Origin: Arthrobacter oryzae
GTDB lineage: Bacteria; Actinomycetota; Actinomycetes; Actinomycetales; Micrococcaceae
Reading direction: 5' to 3'
Length of the DNA stretch: 64,000 nucleotides
Assembly: GCF_003634095.1 (NCBI RefSeq)
Contig: NZ_RBIR01000001.1
Span: forward strand, 62,001-126,000
A model generated the notes under the pieces. It saw only the letters and a program-made list of their open reading frames with translations, did not search any database and had not been told where the DNA came from. Made by a program: the position numbers and the translations under genes. Of this stretch, positions 1 through 9,579 are shown piece by piece. Each line of letters starts with the position of its first letter. Within the stretch, counting starts at the first letter, position 1.

Positions 1-1
1 C

Positions 2-2515
2 ATCAGCTACGTGGTCCTGCCTGCCGGCCCGCACGGGATCAAGGCCGCCGCGGCCGATGCCCCCGTCACGGGGAGCTTCCTGCTCGCCGCGGACCTCCTG
101 GGCGCGTACGCCAAGGACCTCGGCTACGGCGACGGCGCCGAGGGCGCGGCCGCAGCGGAAGCCGCGGTCACCTCCCGCCACACCGGCGCCGAGCTCGAAG
201 GCTTGAGCTACGAGCCGCTCTGGGACTACTTCCACGACGCCGAGAAGTACGGCACCGAGAACGCCTGGCGTTTCCTCGTGGCCGACTACGTCACCACCAC
301 CGACGGCACCGGAATCGTCCACCAGGCCCCCGCCTACGGTGAAGACGACCAGAAGGTCTGCGAAGAGGCCGGCATCCCCGTGGTCCTCTCGGTCGACGAG
401 GGCGCCAAATTCCTGCCGCTCTTCGGCCACGGCGACCTCGCCGAGATCGCCGGGCTGCAGGTCTTCGAGGCCAACAAGCCCATCACCCAGGTGCTCCGGG
501 CGCAGGGCCGCCTGGTCCGCCAGGCCAGCTACGAGCACAGCTACCCGCACTGCTGGCGCTGCCGCAACCCGCTGATCTACCGCGCCGTGTCCTCCTGGTA
601 CGTCGAGGTCACCAAGTTCAAGGACCGCATGTCCGAGCTGAACCAGAAGATCAACTGGATCCCGGGCAACGTCAAGGACGGCCAGTTCGGCAAGTGGCTC
701 GCCAACGCCCGCGACTGGTCCATCAGCCGCAACCGCTACTGGGGAAGCCCCATCCCGGTCTGGCAGTCCACGGACCCGGACTACCCACGCACCGACGTCT
801 ACGGCTCGCTCGCCGAGATCGAGGCCGACTTCGGCCGCCTGCCGCTGAACAACGACGGCCAGGTGGACCTGCACCGGCCCTTCATCGACGAGCTCACCCG
901 CCCGAACCCGGATGACCCCCGCACCCCGGAAGAAGGCCAGTCCGTCATGCGCCGCGTCGAGGACGTCCTGGACGTCTGGTTCGACTCCGGCTCCATGCCC
1001 TACGGCCAGGTGCACTACCCGTTCCAGAACGAGGAATGGTTCGACACCCACAACCCGGCGGACTTCATCGTCGAGTACATCGGCCAGACCCGCGGCTGGT
1101 TCTACATGCTGCACATCCTCTCCACCGCGCTGTTCGACCGCCCGGCCTTCCGCAACGTCATCAGCCACGGCATCGTCCTGGGCTCCGACGGGCAGAAGAT
1201 GTCCAAGAGCCTGCGCAACTACCCGGACGTCTCCGAGGTCCTGGACCGGGACGGCTCCGACGCCATGCGCTGGTTCCTCATGTCCAGCCCGATCCTGCGC
1301 GGCGGGAACCTCGTGGTCACCGAGCAGGGCATCCGCGACGGCGTCCGGCAGGTCATCCTGCCGCTGTGGAACGTGTACAGCTTCTTCACGCTGTACACCA
1401 ATGCAGCAGCCGGCGGGCGAGGGTACGATGCGAAGCTGCGCTACGACGGCTACGCCGACACCCTGGACCAGTACCTGATGGCCAACACGGGCGAGCTCGT
1501 CCGGAACATGACCGCCCAGCTGGACAGCTACGACATCTCCGGCGCCTGCGACGAGCTGCGCGGCTACCTGGACATGCTCACCAACTGGTACGTCCGCCGC
1601 AGCCGCCAGCGCTTCTTCGACGAAAACGTCGACGCCTTCGACGCCCTCTACACGGCGCTCGAAACCGTGTGCCGTGTCGCGGCGTCGCTGCTGCCCCTGA
1701 TCTCCGAGGAGATCTGGCGCGGGCTTACCGGCGGCCGCTCGGTCCACCTGGCCGACTGGCCGGACGCGGAGCTGTTCCCGGCCAATCCGGAACTGGTCGA
1801 GGCGATGGACCGGGTGCAGCAGATCTGCTCCACCGGCTCCTCGCTGCGCAAGGCGGCGAACCTGCGCGTGCGCCTGCCGCTGCAGGAACTCACCGTTGTG
1901 GCACCCGGCGCGGACGCGCTCGGAGGCTTCGCCGGCGTCGTCGCCGATGAGTTGAACCTGCGCTCCGTCCGGCTGCTCGACGCCGACGCCGCCTCCCCGG
2001 AGGAGTTCGGCATCGAGCAGAAACTCGTGGTCAACGCCCGGGCCGCGGGACCGCGCCTGGGCAAGAACGTCCAGCAGGCCATCAAGGGCTCCAAGTCCGG
2101 CGACTGGTCCGTCAGCGACGCCGGGGTGGTCACCGCGGGCGGCCTCGAGCTCGAACCGCAGGAATACACGCTGGAAACCGTCGTGGCGGAAGCCGCGGAG
2201 GGCGAAGGGTCGCGCGCAGCGGCCGTGCTCCCCGGCGGCGGCTTCGTGGTCCTCAACACCGAGGTGACCCCGGAACTTGAGGCCGAAGGCATGGCGCGTG
2301 ACATGGTCCGCGCCATCCAGCAGGCCCGCAAGGACGCCGGACTAAATGTCAGCGACCGCATCAGCACCTCCGTCACGGCGAAGCCGGACGTCGTCGAGGC
2401 CCTGCTGGCCAACGCCGAGCTCGTCAAGACCGAAACCCTGACCATCGAGCTGGAAACCGTGACGGCCGACGTCAAGGAACCGCAGGTCAGTGTTGCTAAG
2501 AAAGTTGGAGCCTAA
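2..2515 (+). CDS. ileS: isoleucyl-tRNA synthetase, 5'-truncated by the window edge
   Basis: Cytoplasmic class I aminoacyl-tRNA synthetase that charges tRNA-Ile. The frame is open from base 2, so this is the carboxy-terminal ~837 residues of an enzyme usually about 1,050-1,100 residues long in actinobacteria. The signature KMSKS is encoded at 1196-1210. The WFDSGSMP stretch upstream of it and the [12 protein letters not shown] stretch near base 715 are typical IleRS catalytic and editing-side landmarks. The HIGH motif is missing only because it lies before the window. The C-terminal third is the anticodon-binding and tRNA-contacting part. The stop is followed after 3 bases by folC, so the two are probably cotranscribed. 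Confidence 0.97.
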   Translation: MSYVVLPAGPHGIKAAAADAPVTGSFLLAADLLGAYAKDLGYGDGAEGAAAAEAAVTSRHTGAELEGLSYEPLWDYFHDAEKYGTENAWRFLVADYVTTTDGTGIVHQAPAYGEDDQKVCEEAGIPVVLSVDEGAKFLPLFGHGDLAEIAGLQVFEANKPITQVLRAQGRLVRQASYEHSYPHCWRCRNPLIYRAVSSWYVEVTKFKDRMSELNQKINWIPGNVKDGQFGKWLANARDWSISRNRYWGSPIPVWQSTDPDYPRTDVYGSLAEIEADFGRLPLNNDGQVDLHRPFIDELTRPNPDDPRTPEEGQSVMRRVEDVLDVWFDSGSMPYGQVHYPFQNEEWFDTHNPADFIVEYIGQTRGWFYMLHILSTALFDRPAFRNVISHGIVLGSDGQKMSKSLRNYPDVSEVLDRDGSDAMRWFLMSSPILRGGNLVVTEQGIRDGVRQVILPLWNVYSFFTLYTNAAAGGRGYDAKLRYDGYADTLDQYLMANTGELVRNMTAQLDSYDISGACDELRGYLDMLTNWYVRRSRQRFFDENVDAFDALYTALETVCRVAASLLPLISEEIWRGLTGGRSVHLADWPDAELFPANPELVEAMDRVQQICSTGSSLRKAANLRVRLPLQELTVVAPGADALGGFAGVVADELNLRSVRLLDADAASPEEFGIEQKLVVNARAAGPRLGKNVQQAIKGSKSGDWSVSDAGVVTAGGLELEPQEYTLETVVAEAAEGEGSRAAAVLPGGGFVVLNTEVTPELEAEGMARDMVRAIQQARKDAGLNVSDRISTSVTAKPDVVEALLANAELVKTETLTIELETVTADVKEPQVSVAKKVGA

Positions 2516-2518
2516 GCC

Positions 2519-3877
2519 ATGACCGACGAATTCTCCGTAGAAAGCGTCTACGCCGAGCTGCTGGGCCGGGCGCCGGAAAACAAGATGGAGCCGCGGCTCG
2601 CCCCGCTGTTCCGGGCCATGGAAATCCTGGGGGAGCCGAACAAGGCGTTCCCGATCATCCACGTCACCGGCACCAACGGCAAGACCTCCACAGCCCGGAT
2701 GATCGAGGCCGGGCTGCGCGCCCACGGCCTGAGCACCGGCCGCTACACGAGCCCGCACCTGTCCAAGGTCACCGAACGGATCAGCATCGACGGCGCCCCG
2801 GTGCCGGACGAGACCTTCGTCCGGATCTGGGACGAGATCCGGCCGTACCTGCAGATCGTGGACAGCGAACTCGAGGCCGCGGGCCAGCCCCGGCTGACCT
2901 ACTTCGAGGCCCTGACGATCCTGGGCTTCGCGGTCTTCGCCGACCAGCCGGTCAACGTCGCCGTCATCGAAGTGGGCCTGGGCGGCATCACCGACGCCAC
3001 GAACGTCGGCGACGGCCAGGTGGCCGTGGTCACCCCGATCTCCCTGGACCACACCGAACTCCTCGGCGACACCACCGGGGACATCGCCTACGAGAAGGCC
3101 GGCATCATCAAGCCCGGCGGCTTCCTCGTCAGCGCGGCGCAGCCGGTTGACGCGGCCCAGGTCCTGCTGGAGAAGGCCAAGGAGGTCAACGTGCCGTTCC
3201 GCTTCGAGGGCGTGGAGTTCGGCGTCGAATCCCGCACCGTCGCGGTCGGCGGCCAGATGGTCACCATCCAGGGCATCGCCGGCCGCTACGAGGACCTGCT
3301 GGTGCCGCTGCACGGCGCGCACCAGGCCGAGAACGCCGCCGTCGCGATCGCCGCGCTGGAAGCATTCTTCGGCGGCGAAAAGGCGATCGACGCCGAGATC
3401 CTCCAGGAGGCCTTCGCCTCTGTCACCTCCCCGGGCCGGCTCGAGGTGGTCCGCACCTCGCCGACCATCATCGTCGACGCGGCACACAACCCGGAAGGCA
3501 TCCGGGTTTCCGCCGAGGCCATCCACGAGGCCTTCAATTTCACCAAGCTCGTGGTGGTGGTCGGCGTGCTGCGGGAGAAGGACGCCGAGGAGATCCTCCG
3601 CCAGCTCAAGGAATCCCTGGGCGGCCTCGCCACGGAATACTGCTTCACCGAGTCCAACTCGCCCCGTGCCGTGCCGGCGGAGGACCTCGCCGAGATCGCG
3701 GTTGACCTCGGCTTCGGCGAGGAGAACATCCATGTCGCCGCGAAGCTCGATGACGCCATCGAATGGGCCGTGGAACGCGCCGAGGCCGATGACGAACTCG
3801 CTGGCGGGGTCCTCGTGACCGGTTCCATCACGCTCGTCGCGGACGCCCGGATCCTGCTGGGAAAGGCGGACGCGTAA
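2519..3877 (+). CDS. folC: bifunctional dihydrofolate/folylpolyglutamate synthase
   Basis: ATP-dependent ligase of the Mur-ligase fold that adds glutamate to dihydropteroate and polyglutamylates folates in the cytoplasm. At 452 residues it has normal family length. The P-loop GTNGKTS lies at residues 51-57, and the ligase domain continues with IEVGLGGITDATN and DHTELLGDT. The C-terminal domain starts near SPGRLEVV and contains DAAHNPEG. The ATG is 3 bases after the ileS stop, with a GGAG about 10 bases upstream. The DUF4233 gene follows after 3 bases. The ileS-folC-DUF4233-ndk order is common in actinobacteria and looks like one transcription unit. Confidence 0.95.
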   Translation: MTDEFSVESVYAELLGRAPENKMEPRLAPLFRAMEILGEPNKAFPIIHVTGTNGKTSTARMIEAGLRAHGLSTGRYTSPHLSKVTERISIDGAPVPDETFVRIWDEIRPYLQIVDSELEAAGQPRLTYFEALTILGFAVFADQPVNVAVIEVGLGGITDATNVGDGQVAVVTPISLDHTELLGDTTGDIAYEKAGIIKPGGFLVSAAQPVDAAQVLLEKAKEVNVPFRFEGVEFGVESRTVAVGGQMVTIQGIAGRYEDLLVPLHGAHQAENAAVAIAALEAFFGGEKAIDAEILQEAFASVTSPGRLEVVRTSPTIIVDAAHNPEGIRVSAEAIHEAFNFTKLVVVVGVLREKDAEEILRQLKESLGGLATEYCFTESNSPRAVPAEDLAEIAVDLGFGEENIHVAAKLDDAIEWAVERAEADDELAGGVLVTGSITLVADARILLGKADA

Positions 3878-3880
3878 GCG

Positions 3881-4357
3881 ATGGCCAAGCTCACCAAAGC
3901 CCAGCGCGAATGGCGCCCGGGCATGCCCAAAAAGCGGCGCTCCACCAAAGTCATGTTCGCGTCCACGGTTCTGCTGCTGGAAGCCTTCGTGGTGCTCTTC
4001 GGCACACTGGCCGTCTTCGGACTGCACCGGAACGAGTTTCCTGCCGGCCTGGTCTTCTCCGTGGGGATCGGGCTGTGCCTGGTGTTCGTGTTCACCTGCG
4101 CCGTCCTCTCCAAACCGTGGGGGGTGGCCCTGGGCTGGATCCTGCAGCTCGTCCTGATCCTGGCCGGCATCGTGGAACCGGCGATGTACCTGGTGGGGGC
4201 GCTCTTCGCCGTTGCCTGGTGGTACGGCATCCGGACCGGCATCCGGATTGACCGGGAAGCGGCCCAGCGGGAGCGCGAGCAGGCCGACTGGGATGCGGCC
4301 CACCCGGCTGACAGCGGGCCGGATCAATCGCCCGAGGCCGGTGCCCGGAACGCGTAG
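3881..4357 (+). CDS. DUF4233 family four-helix membrane protein
   Basis: Small integral membrane protein of 158 residues and unknown function. After a basic N-terminus (residues 1-25, many Lys/Arg) there are four hydrophobic segments: about 27-47, 54-76, 80-102 and 103-120. A charged tail rich in Asp, Glu and Arg follows. Family membership (DUF4233) is inferred from size, topology and the typical position between folC and ndk in actinobacteria. Its ATG is 3 bases after the folC stop, so translation is probably coupled. Nothing in the sequence points to a catalytic role. Confidence 0.8.
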   Translation: MAKLTKAQREWRPGMPKKRRSTKVMFASTVLLLEAFVVLFGTLAVFGLHRNEFPAGLVFSVGIGLCLVFVFTCAVLSKPWGVALGWILQLVLILAGIVEPAMYLVGALFAVAWWYGIRTGIRIDREAAQREREQADWDAAHPADSGPDQSPEAGARNA

Positions 4358-4410
4358 CACGCACCCCGTAGACTTGACCCGAACCCCCACCCCAACACAT
4401 TGGAGCAGCT

Positions 4411-4824
4411 GTGAGCATTGAGCGCACCCTCGTCCTGATCAAGCCCGACGGCGTCGCCCGCAACCTGTCCGGCACCATCCTCGGCCGGATCGAAGCCAAG
4501 GGCTACACCCTGGCCGAGCTCAAGAAGGTCGACGCCACCCGCGAGTTGCTGGAGCAGCACTACGAGGAGCACGTCGGCAAGCCGTTCTACGAGCCGCTGG
4601 TTGAATTCATGCTCAGCGGCCCCGTGGTCGCCGCGATCTTTGAGGGACACCGCGTGATCGAGGGCTTCCGCAGCCTGGCCGGCACCACGGACCCGACGAC
4701 GGCGGCGCCCGGCACCATCCGCGGCGACTTCGGCCGCGACTGGGGCCTGAAGGTCCAGCAGAACCTGGTCCACGGCTCGGATTCGGTGGAGTCCGCCGAG
4801 CGTGAGATCAAGATCTGGTTCTAG
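4411..4824 (+). CDS. ndk: nucleoside diphosphate kinase
   Basis: Transfers the gamma phosphate of ATP to nucleoside diphosphates through a phosphohistidine, keeping NTP pools balanced. The 137-residue length is standard. The N-terminal [16 protein letters not shown] and the active-site NLVHGSDS (catalytic His121) are intact. The start is GTG with TTGGAGCA just upstream. A TAGACT hexamer near base 4370 could be a -10 element giving ndk its own promoter, 53 bases after DUF4233. The gene ends just before a perfect 21-bp inverted repeat shared with the convergent VKOR gene. Confidence 0.96.
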   Translation: MSIERTLVLIKPDGVARNLSGTILGRIEAKGYTLAELKKVDATRELLEQHYEEHVGKPFYEPLVEFMLSGPVVAAIFEGHRVIEGFRSLAGTTDPTTAAPGTIRGDFGRDWGLKVQQNLVHGSDSVESAEREIKIWF

Positions 4825-4853
4825 GGGATTCCCTGGCCCGCATCCGCCGATAA

Positions 4854-4897
4854 ACAGATAAGGCCAATGTCCGCGTGCGGACATTGGCCTTATCTGT
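4854..4897. terminator. bidirectional hairpin terminator between ndk and the VKOR gene
   Basis: A perfect 21-bp inverted repeat (4854-4874 with 4877-4897) has only 2 bases between its arms and lies between two convergent genes. The outer arm reads ACAGATAA/TTATCTGT, giving weak A/T-rich tails on both strands. It is likely to end transcription from both sides. Confidence 0.8.
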
Positions 4898-4920
4898 CGC
4901 CTCCCGGCGTCTGCGTCTGC

Positions 4921-5592
4921 TCAGTAGCCGGAGGTCCCGATGAAGACCTGGATGAAGGCGAAGAAGATCGTGGCGATGACGGCGACGTACAGCAGCGCCG
5001 TGATGATCCAACCGGCGTCGCCCAGAACTTTGGTGGGGCCGGCGGGCAGGGCGATCACGCCGTGGGAGATGTTGCGAACGCTCACCCACACAAACAAGGG
5101 AATCATGATGGCCCAGACGATCATGCAGAACGGGCAGAGGATGTGGATGGCGTACAGGGCCTGGGACCAGAGCCAGACCACAAACGCGAAGCCCAGCGTC
5201 ACGCCCGCCTGAAGTCCCAGCCAATACCACCGGGCGAATTTGGCGCCGGCAAGGATGCCCATCGCCGTGGTGATGATCACCGCGAAGGCGACAATCCCGA
5301 TGAACATGTTCGGGAAGCCGAACACGGAACTTTGCGGCGTCTGCATGACCTGGCCGCAGGAGATCCACGGATTAACGTCACAGACCGTGACGTGGTGCGG
5401 GTCCTTCAGGACCTCCAGCTTCTCCAGGACCAGAGCGCCGGAGGCGAGCCAGCCGATTGCGCCGGTGAGCAGCAGGAGCCAGGCGAAGGGGCGGTCACGG
5501 GTCATCTTGGGAAGTGACCGGGCCTCCGGGGCCGCGCCGGACCCCGGTTGGTGCACGGTCGCGTCGCCGGCGGTGCTGGAGATGCTGGGCAT
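4921..5592 (-). CDS. vitamin K epoxide reductase (VKOR) family membrane protein
   Basis: Polytopic inner-membrane thiol oxidoreductase. In actinobacteria such proteins reoxidise DsbA-like thioredoxin-fold proteins using menaquinone. Of 223 residues, the first ~30 are polar. Five hydrophobic helices then follow. The loop cysteines C71 and C79 (CDVNPWISCG) and the CxxC C153-P-F-C156 are all present, which is the complete VKOR redox set. There is no fused thioredoxin domain, so a separate DsbA partner is expected elsewhere. The ATG at 5592 has AGAGGAC about 9 bases upstream. An alternative is ATG at residue 30. It is convergent with ndk. Confidence 0.88.
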   Translation of the reverse strand: MPSISSTAGDATVHQPGSGAAPEARSLPKMTRDRPFAWLLLLTGAIGWLASGALVLEKLEVLKDPHHVTVCDVNPWISCGQVMQTPQSSVFGFPNMFIGIVAFAVIITTAMGILAGAKFARWYWLGLQAGVTLGFAFVVWLWSQALYAIHILCPFCMIVWAIMIPLFVWVSVRNISHGVIALPAGPTKVLGDAGWIITALLYVAVIATIFFAFIQVFIGTSGY

Positions 5593-6088
5593 GGAATTTA
5601 GGTCCTCTTTTGATCGTTTTGACCGGGTGCTTCTGGCCCTGATTCTAACGCCGCAGGCTGGGCGCCGCAGCAGAAGAGGCCGCCGGGGGCCCGCCGGTCG
5701 CCTCCCTCGGCGGCGGCTGATTCACTTCCGGGGCCGCCTACGCCAGCTTTGACGGCGCTTGTGAGACAATGAACGTGGCTGGAACCCGATCCACATCCGG
5801 ATTCCGGTCCGGCGATTTTGTTTCAAGACCGCCAATGATGAGCAGGGAGCTGAGGATCCACTGATCCCAGCTGTCCCGCAATGCCATTGGACGGCACCTG
5901 GTTGTGGCGTGTAGGTCAACGGGTTCCACAAACAATCTCGCCGGCCCTCCAGGGCTGCCGCACCCCACTGCCGGTGCGAACCTGAGGGTATCCAATTGAC
6001 TTCTGTCAATGCCTGCGGGTGTTGACGCATATTTGCCCCAACGGGCGCCGAATGTGGCGGCGCATCAGGGGCAGGAGTGTCGCCACAT
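5593..6088. other. 496-base intergenic region / probable rne 5' leader
   Basis: No gene is convincing here on either strand. The region lies between the divergent VKOR gene and rne. It contains a small inverted repeat ATTGAC-ttct-GTCAAT at 5995-6010 about 80 bases before the rne start, and a GGGGCAGGAG ribosome-binding region at about 6068-6077. RNase E genes in several bacteria have long, self-cleaved 5' leaders. Whether this one does is inference only. Confidence 0.4.
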
Positions 6089-9000
6089 ATGGATAATGAC
6101 CAGGTTATAGCCGGTAACGAAGAACTAGTAGTTGCCGAGGGAACTCAAGAGACGACTGTCACCGCAGTCGCGGACGCTCCGGTCGCGCCGAAGAGGGCCG
6201 TCCGGACCCGCCGCAAGGCACCCCTCCCGAAGGTCGACGACGCCGCGGCCGCGGAGGCCGTGGCCGAAGCCACCGCCCTGGCCGCTGAGGCCGGCTCGGA
6301 CGAACCCGTCGCCGGCGAATCAGTCGAAAAGACAGTTGCACCCGAGACCAAGGCAAAGGCACCCGCCCGGCGCACCCGCGCCCGCAAGCCGGTTGCCGCA
6401 CCGGAACCCCTGCCCGCGTTCGCCGAAGAGCCAGCCACCACTGCCCCCGCCGCTGCCACGGCCCCGGCAGCGGCCGAAGCCGAGGTGACCGCCGACGCCG
6501 GCGCCGCCGCGGAGAAGCCGGTCCGGCGCCGGGCCAGCCGGGCGAAGGCCGCCCCGAAGGCCGAGGAAGCTTCCGCAGCGGCAGCCGAGGAAGCCGTCGC
6601 CGAAGAGGCAGCCGCCGAAGAAGCCCCCGCGAAAGCAGAAACGACAACGAAGGCACCAGTGACGGCGCAGGCCGCCGAGGCGGACCAGCCGGTGGAAAGC
6701 CCGGCCGCATCCCTGTTCATGGAACCCGGAACCCTCACATCCGTGATCTTCCAGGCCCCCGATCTCAGCACTGTGGTGCGCCCGGTGCCCGCTGCCGCAG
6801 CAGCGGAGGCCGAGGAGGAAGAAGGCGACGAGGACGAGGACGCCGGAAGCCGCCGTCGCCGCCGCAGCCGCGGACGGCGGGGCCGCACCCGCACCTCCGC
6901 CGAGTCCGGCACCGACGCCGAAGGCTCCCTTGAAGGCACGGACGAAGAGGGCGACGAGGGCCAGGAAGACACGCTGGAAGACGGCGTGACCTCCCGCCGG
7001 CGCCGTCGTCGCCGCCGCGGCGAACAGGACCTGGAGCTGACCGGCGGGGGAGACGACGATCCGCCCAACACCGTGACCCGCGTCCGCGCCCCGCGTGCGC
7101 TGGCCGAGACGCCGGTCAACAACCGCGTCACCTCGGTCAAGGGCTCCACCCGCCTCGAGGCCAAGAAACAGCGCCGCCGCGAATCCCGGGACACCGGCCG
7201 CCGCCGCACAGTCATTACCGAGGCAGAGTTCCTGGCCCGGCGCGAATCCGTGGACCGGCAGATGATCGTCCGCCAGCGCGACGACAGAATCCAGATCGGC
7301 GTCCTCGAAGACGGCGTCCTGGCCGAGCACTTCGTGTCCAAGACCCAGCAGGATTCCCTGATCGGCAACGTCTACCTGGGCAAGGTCCAGAATGTGCTGC
7401 CCTCCATGGAAGCCGCATTCGTGGACATCGGCCGCGGCCGCAACGCCGTGCTTTACGCCGGTGAAGTGAACTGGGAGTCCGTCAACCTCGAAGGCAAGCA
7501 GCGCAGGATAGAGAACGCGCTCAAGTCCGGCGACTCCGTCCTGGTCCAGGTCACCAAGGACCCGGTCGGCCACAAGGGCGCCCGTCTCACCAGCCAGATC
7601 TCGCTGCCCGGCCGCTACCTCGTGTACGTGCCCGGCGGCTCGATGACCGGCATCTCCCGCAAGCTGCCCGACGTCGAACGCAACCGCCTGAAGCGGATCC
7701 TCAAGGACCGCCTGCCCGAGGACGCGGGCGTCATTGTCCGCACCGCGGCCGAGGGCGCGTCCGAGGAAGAGCTGACGCACGACATCAACCGCCTGCGCGC
7801 ACAGTGGGAAGGGATCGAGAGTCAGGCCACGTCGACCAAGATCCTGGCCCCGGAGCTGCTCTACGGCGAACCGGACCTGACCATCAAGGTTGTCCGCGAT
7901 GTCTTCAACGAGGACTTCTCCAAGCTGATCGTCTCCGGCGAGGAGGCTTGGGACACCATCGAGGCCTACGTCACCTACGTGGCGCCGGACCTCGTGGGCC
8001 GGCTGGAGAAGTGGACCAAGGACACGGACATCTTCGCTGCCTGGCGCATCGACGAGCAGATCCACAAGGCCCTGGACCGCAAGGTCTTCCTGCCCTCCGG
8101 CGGTTCCCTCGTGATTGACCGCACCGAGGCCATGACCGTGGTGGACGTCAACACCGGCAAGTTCACCGGCAGCGGCGGCAACCTCGAGGAAACTGTCACC
8201 AAGAACAACCTGGAGGCGGCCGAGGAGGTCGTCCGGCAGCTGCGCCTGCGCGACATCGGCGGGATCATCGTGATCGACTTCATCGACATGGTGCTCGAAT
8301 CCAACCGCGATCTCGTGCTGCGGCGCATGGTGGAGTGCCTGGGCCGGGACCGCACCAAGCACCAGGTGGCCGAGGTAACCTCGCTGGGCCTTGTGCAGAT
8401 GACCCGCAAGCGAATGGGCACCGGGTTGCTGGAAGTCTTCGGCGAGCAGTGTGAAGCCTGCGCTGGCCGCGGAATCGTCACGCATGACGAGCCCGTCGAG
8501 CACCGCCGTGCCAACACTGTCGCCGCGGAGCACTACGTGCCGCGCGCCGAGGCCGCGCCTGCCGCCCGGACCGAGCGCAAGAGCCGGCGTCGCGGCCGGG
8601 GAGGCCAGGGCCCGGAGTCCGTGCCGTCCACGCCGGCCGCCGTCCACGCCGAGCCCACCGAGGCAGAACGCCACGCCAAGGCTGAAGCCACGCGTGCCGC
8701 GCTGGCGAACATCGCCGCCGCGGCACACGCCGCCCACCTGCACGACGGTGAGGCAGCCGCCGTCAGCGACGCCGGTGCCCGCCAGGCCGCCGTCGACGCC
8801 GTGACCAAGTTCGCGGCCACGGAGGAGGCGGCCGGCCGGCCCGCGACCGTGCTGACGTTCGGCGGCGAGGAAGTGGCGTTGCCCTTCGTCGAGCACGGCG
8901 AGGACACGCCGGCACCGTCCCTGACCCTGGATCTGCTGACCGAGGCCTTCGCCAACCTGGGCGATGCCGAGGCAGCCAAGCAGGGCCAGACCCGGGACGC

Positions 9001-9313
9001 CGCGGCTCCGCAGGCACCCGCATCCGCCACCGCCCCCGCCCAGGCGCCGGAAGCCGTACCGGCTGCCGAGGCTTCAGCGGCGGCTTCGGACACCGCGACG
9101 CCGCGCGGCCGCCGCGGGCGCCGCAACCGCAGCGCCAGCCGAGCCCAGGGGGCGGCCAACGAGACGTCCGTGGAGCATCGCGAGGCGACCCGCTCCGCCG
9201 CGGCCGGAACGGTGCACGAGGCCAAGGCGCCCGCCGCGGCCAAGCCGGCAGGCATCCCCGCAGGGAACGAGCCGATCATCCTCGGGGTCGGGGTGCCGGC
9301 CTCGGAACTGTAG
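6089..9313 (+). CDS. rne: RNase E/G family endoribonuclease with long disordered extensions
   Basis: Single-strand-specific endoribonuclease of mRNA decay and rRNA processing. The 1,074 residues comprise an Ala/Glu/Pro-rich N-terminal extension (~1-330) with Arg-rich blocks ([21 protein letters not shown]), an S1 domain (IGNVYLGKVQNVLPSM), the DNase-I-like catalytic part with two acidic motifs (VVDVNTGKF and VIDFIDM), the Zn-link CEACAGRG, and an Ala-rich tail of ~290 residues with RGRRGRRNR. Catalytic core flanked by disordered arms is the mycobacterial/Streptomyces RNase E layout, where the arms bind RNA and partners. ATG 6089 is chosen because AGGAG (6073-6077) precedes it. GTG 6077 would overlap that site. 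Confidence 0.93.
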   Translation: MDNDQVIAGNEELVVAEGTQETTVTAVADAPVAPKRAVRTRRKAPLPKVDDAAAAEAVAEATALAAEAGSDEPVAGESVEKTVAPETKAKAPARRTRARKPVAAPEPLPAFAEEPATTAPAAATAPAAAEAEVTADAGAAAEKPVRRRASRAKAAPKAEEASAAAAEEAVAEEAAAEEAPAKAETTTKAPVTAQAAEADQPVESPAASLFMEPGTLTSVIFQAPDLSTVVRPVPAAAAAEAEEEEGDEDEDAGSRRRRRSRGRRGRTRTSAESGTDAEGSLEGTDEEGDEGQEDTLEDGVTSRRRRRRRRGEQDLELTGGGDDDPPNTVTRVRAPRALAETPVNNRVTSVKGSTRLEAKKQRRRESRDTGRRRTVITEAEFLARRESVDRQMIVRQRDDRIQIGVLEDGVLAEHFVSKTQQDSLIGNVYLGKVQNVLPSMEAAFVDIGRGRNAVLYAGEVNWESVNLEGKQRRIENALKSGDSVLVQVTKDPVGHKGARLTSQISLPGRYLVYVPGGSMTGISRKLPDVERNRLKRILKDRLPEDAGVIVRTAAEGASEEELTHDINRLRAQWEGIESQATSTKILAPELLYGEPDLTIKVVRDVFNEDFSKLIVSGEEAWDTIEAYVTYVAPDLVGRLEKWTKDTDIFAAWRIDEQIHKALDRKVFLPSGGSLVIDRTEAMTVVDVNTGKFTGSGGNLEETVTKNNLEAAEEVVRQLRLRDIGGIIVIDFIDMVLESNRDLVLRRMVECLGRDRTKHQVAEVTSLGLVQMTRKRMGTGLLEVFGEQCEACAGRGIVTHDEPVEHRRANTVAAEHYVPRAEAAPAARTERKSRRRGRGGQGPESVPSTPAAVHAEPTEAERHAKAEATRAALANIAAAAHAAHLHDGEAAAVSDAGARQAAVDAVTKFAATEEAAGRPATVLTFGGEEVALPFVEHGEDTPAPSLTLDLLTEAFANLGDAEAAKQGQTRDAAAPQAPASATAPAQAPEAVPAAEASAAASDTATPRGRRGRRNRSASRAQGAANETSVEHREATRSAAAGTVHEAKAPAAAKPAGIPAGNEPIILGVGVPASEL

Positions 9314-9398
9314 TCCCGCAGCCGTAGGACCGTAGCCGTTGGGCCGCACTGACCGGGCACTTTTCACGCCTTGTCAGACCTCGGGCTGAACGCGCAGC

Positions 9399-9447
9399 GG
9401 GCCCGGCCCGGACCGGACGTAACATACGTCCGCTCCGAGCCGGGCCC
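9399..9447 (+). terminator. GC-rich hairpin after rne
   Basis: Arms GGGCCCGGC (9399-9407) and GCCGGGCCC (9439-9447) pair perfectly, and an inner ACGT/ACGT helix strengthens the fold. There is no T-run, as is common for actinobacterial terminators. It lies between rne and the TPP riboswitch, so it would isolate the thiamine gene from rne transcription. Confidence 0.6.
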
Positions 9448-9482
9448 GTCCCGGCTTAACCGGTCAGCCCGGCCGCAGCGGC

Positions 9483-9488
9483 TAGGCT
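9483..9488 (+). promoter_or_regulatory. -10 element (TAGGCT) for the TPP-riboswitch transcript
   Basis: TAGGCT lies 6-10 bases before the first riboswitch helix, where a -10 box of the housekeeping sigma factor is expected. No good -35 is visible. Confidence 0.45.
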
Positions 9489-9493
9489 GGAGT

Positions 9494-9578
9494 CCTGACA
9501 CGGGGTGCCGCGCATCGGGCCGGCTGAGATCCAGACCCGTTGAACCTGTCCGGTTAGCACCGGCGAAGGGATGTCTGA
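9494..9578 (+). promoter_or_regulatory. TPP riboswitch (THI element)
   Basis: All the conserved blocks of the thiamin pyrophosphate aptamer are present in order: CGGGGTGCC (9501-9509), GGCTGAGAT (9522-9530), ACCC (9535-9538), TGAACCTG (9541-9548), GGTTAGCACCGGCGAAGGGATG (9552-9573). GACA (9497-9500) can pair with TGTC (9572-9575) to close P1. The 3' GAAGGG is also the only good Shine-Dalgarno sequence for the downstream gene. Binding of TPP would therefore hide it and repress translation. Confidence 0.95.
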
Positions 9579-9579
9579 C

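Noticed and set aside
2342..4390. 682-codon minus-strand open frame over folC and DUF4233
   Set aside because: Antisense to two well-conserved genes. Long antisense frames are common in GC-rich DNA, and the product has Asp/Arg/Gly/Val/Leu-skewed low-information composition.
6320..8896. 858-codon minus-strand open frame over rne
   Set aside because: Antisense shadow of the RNase E catalytic core. No recognisable domain.
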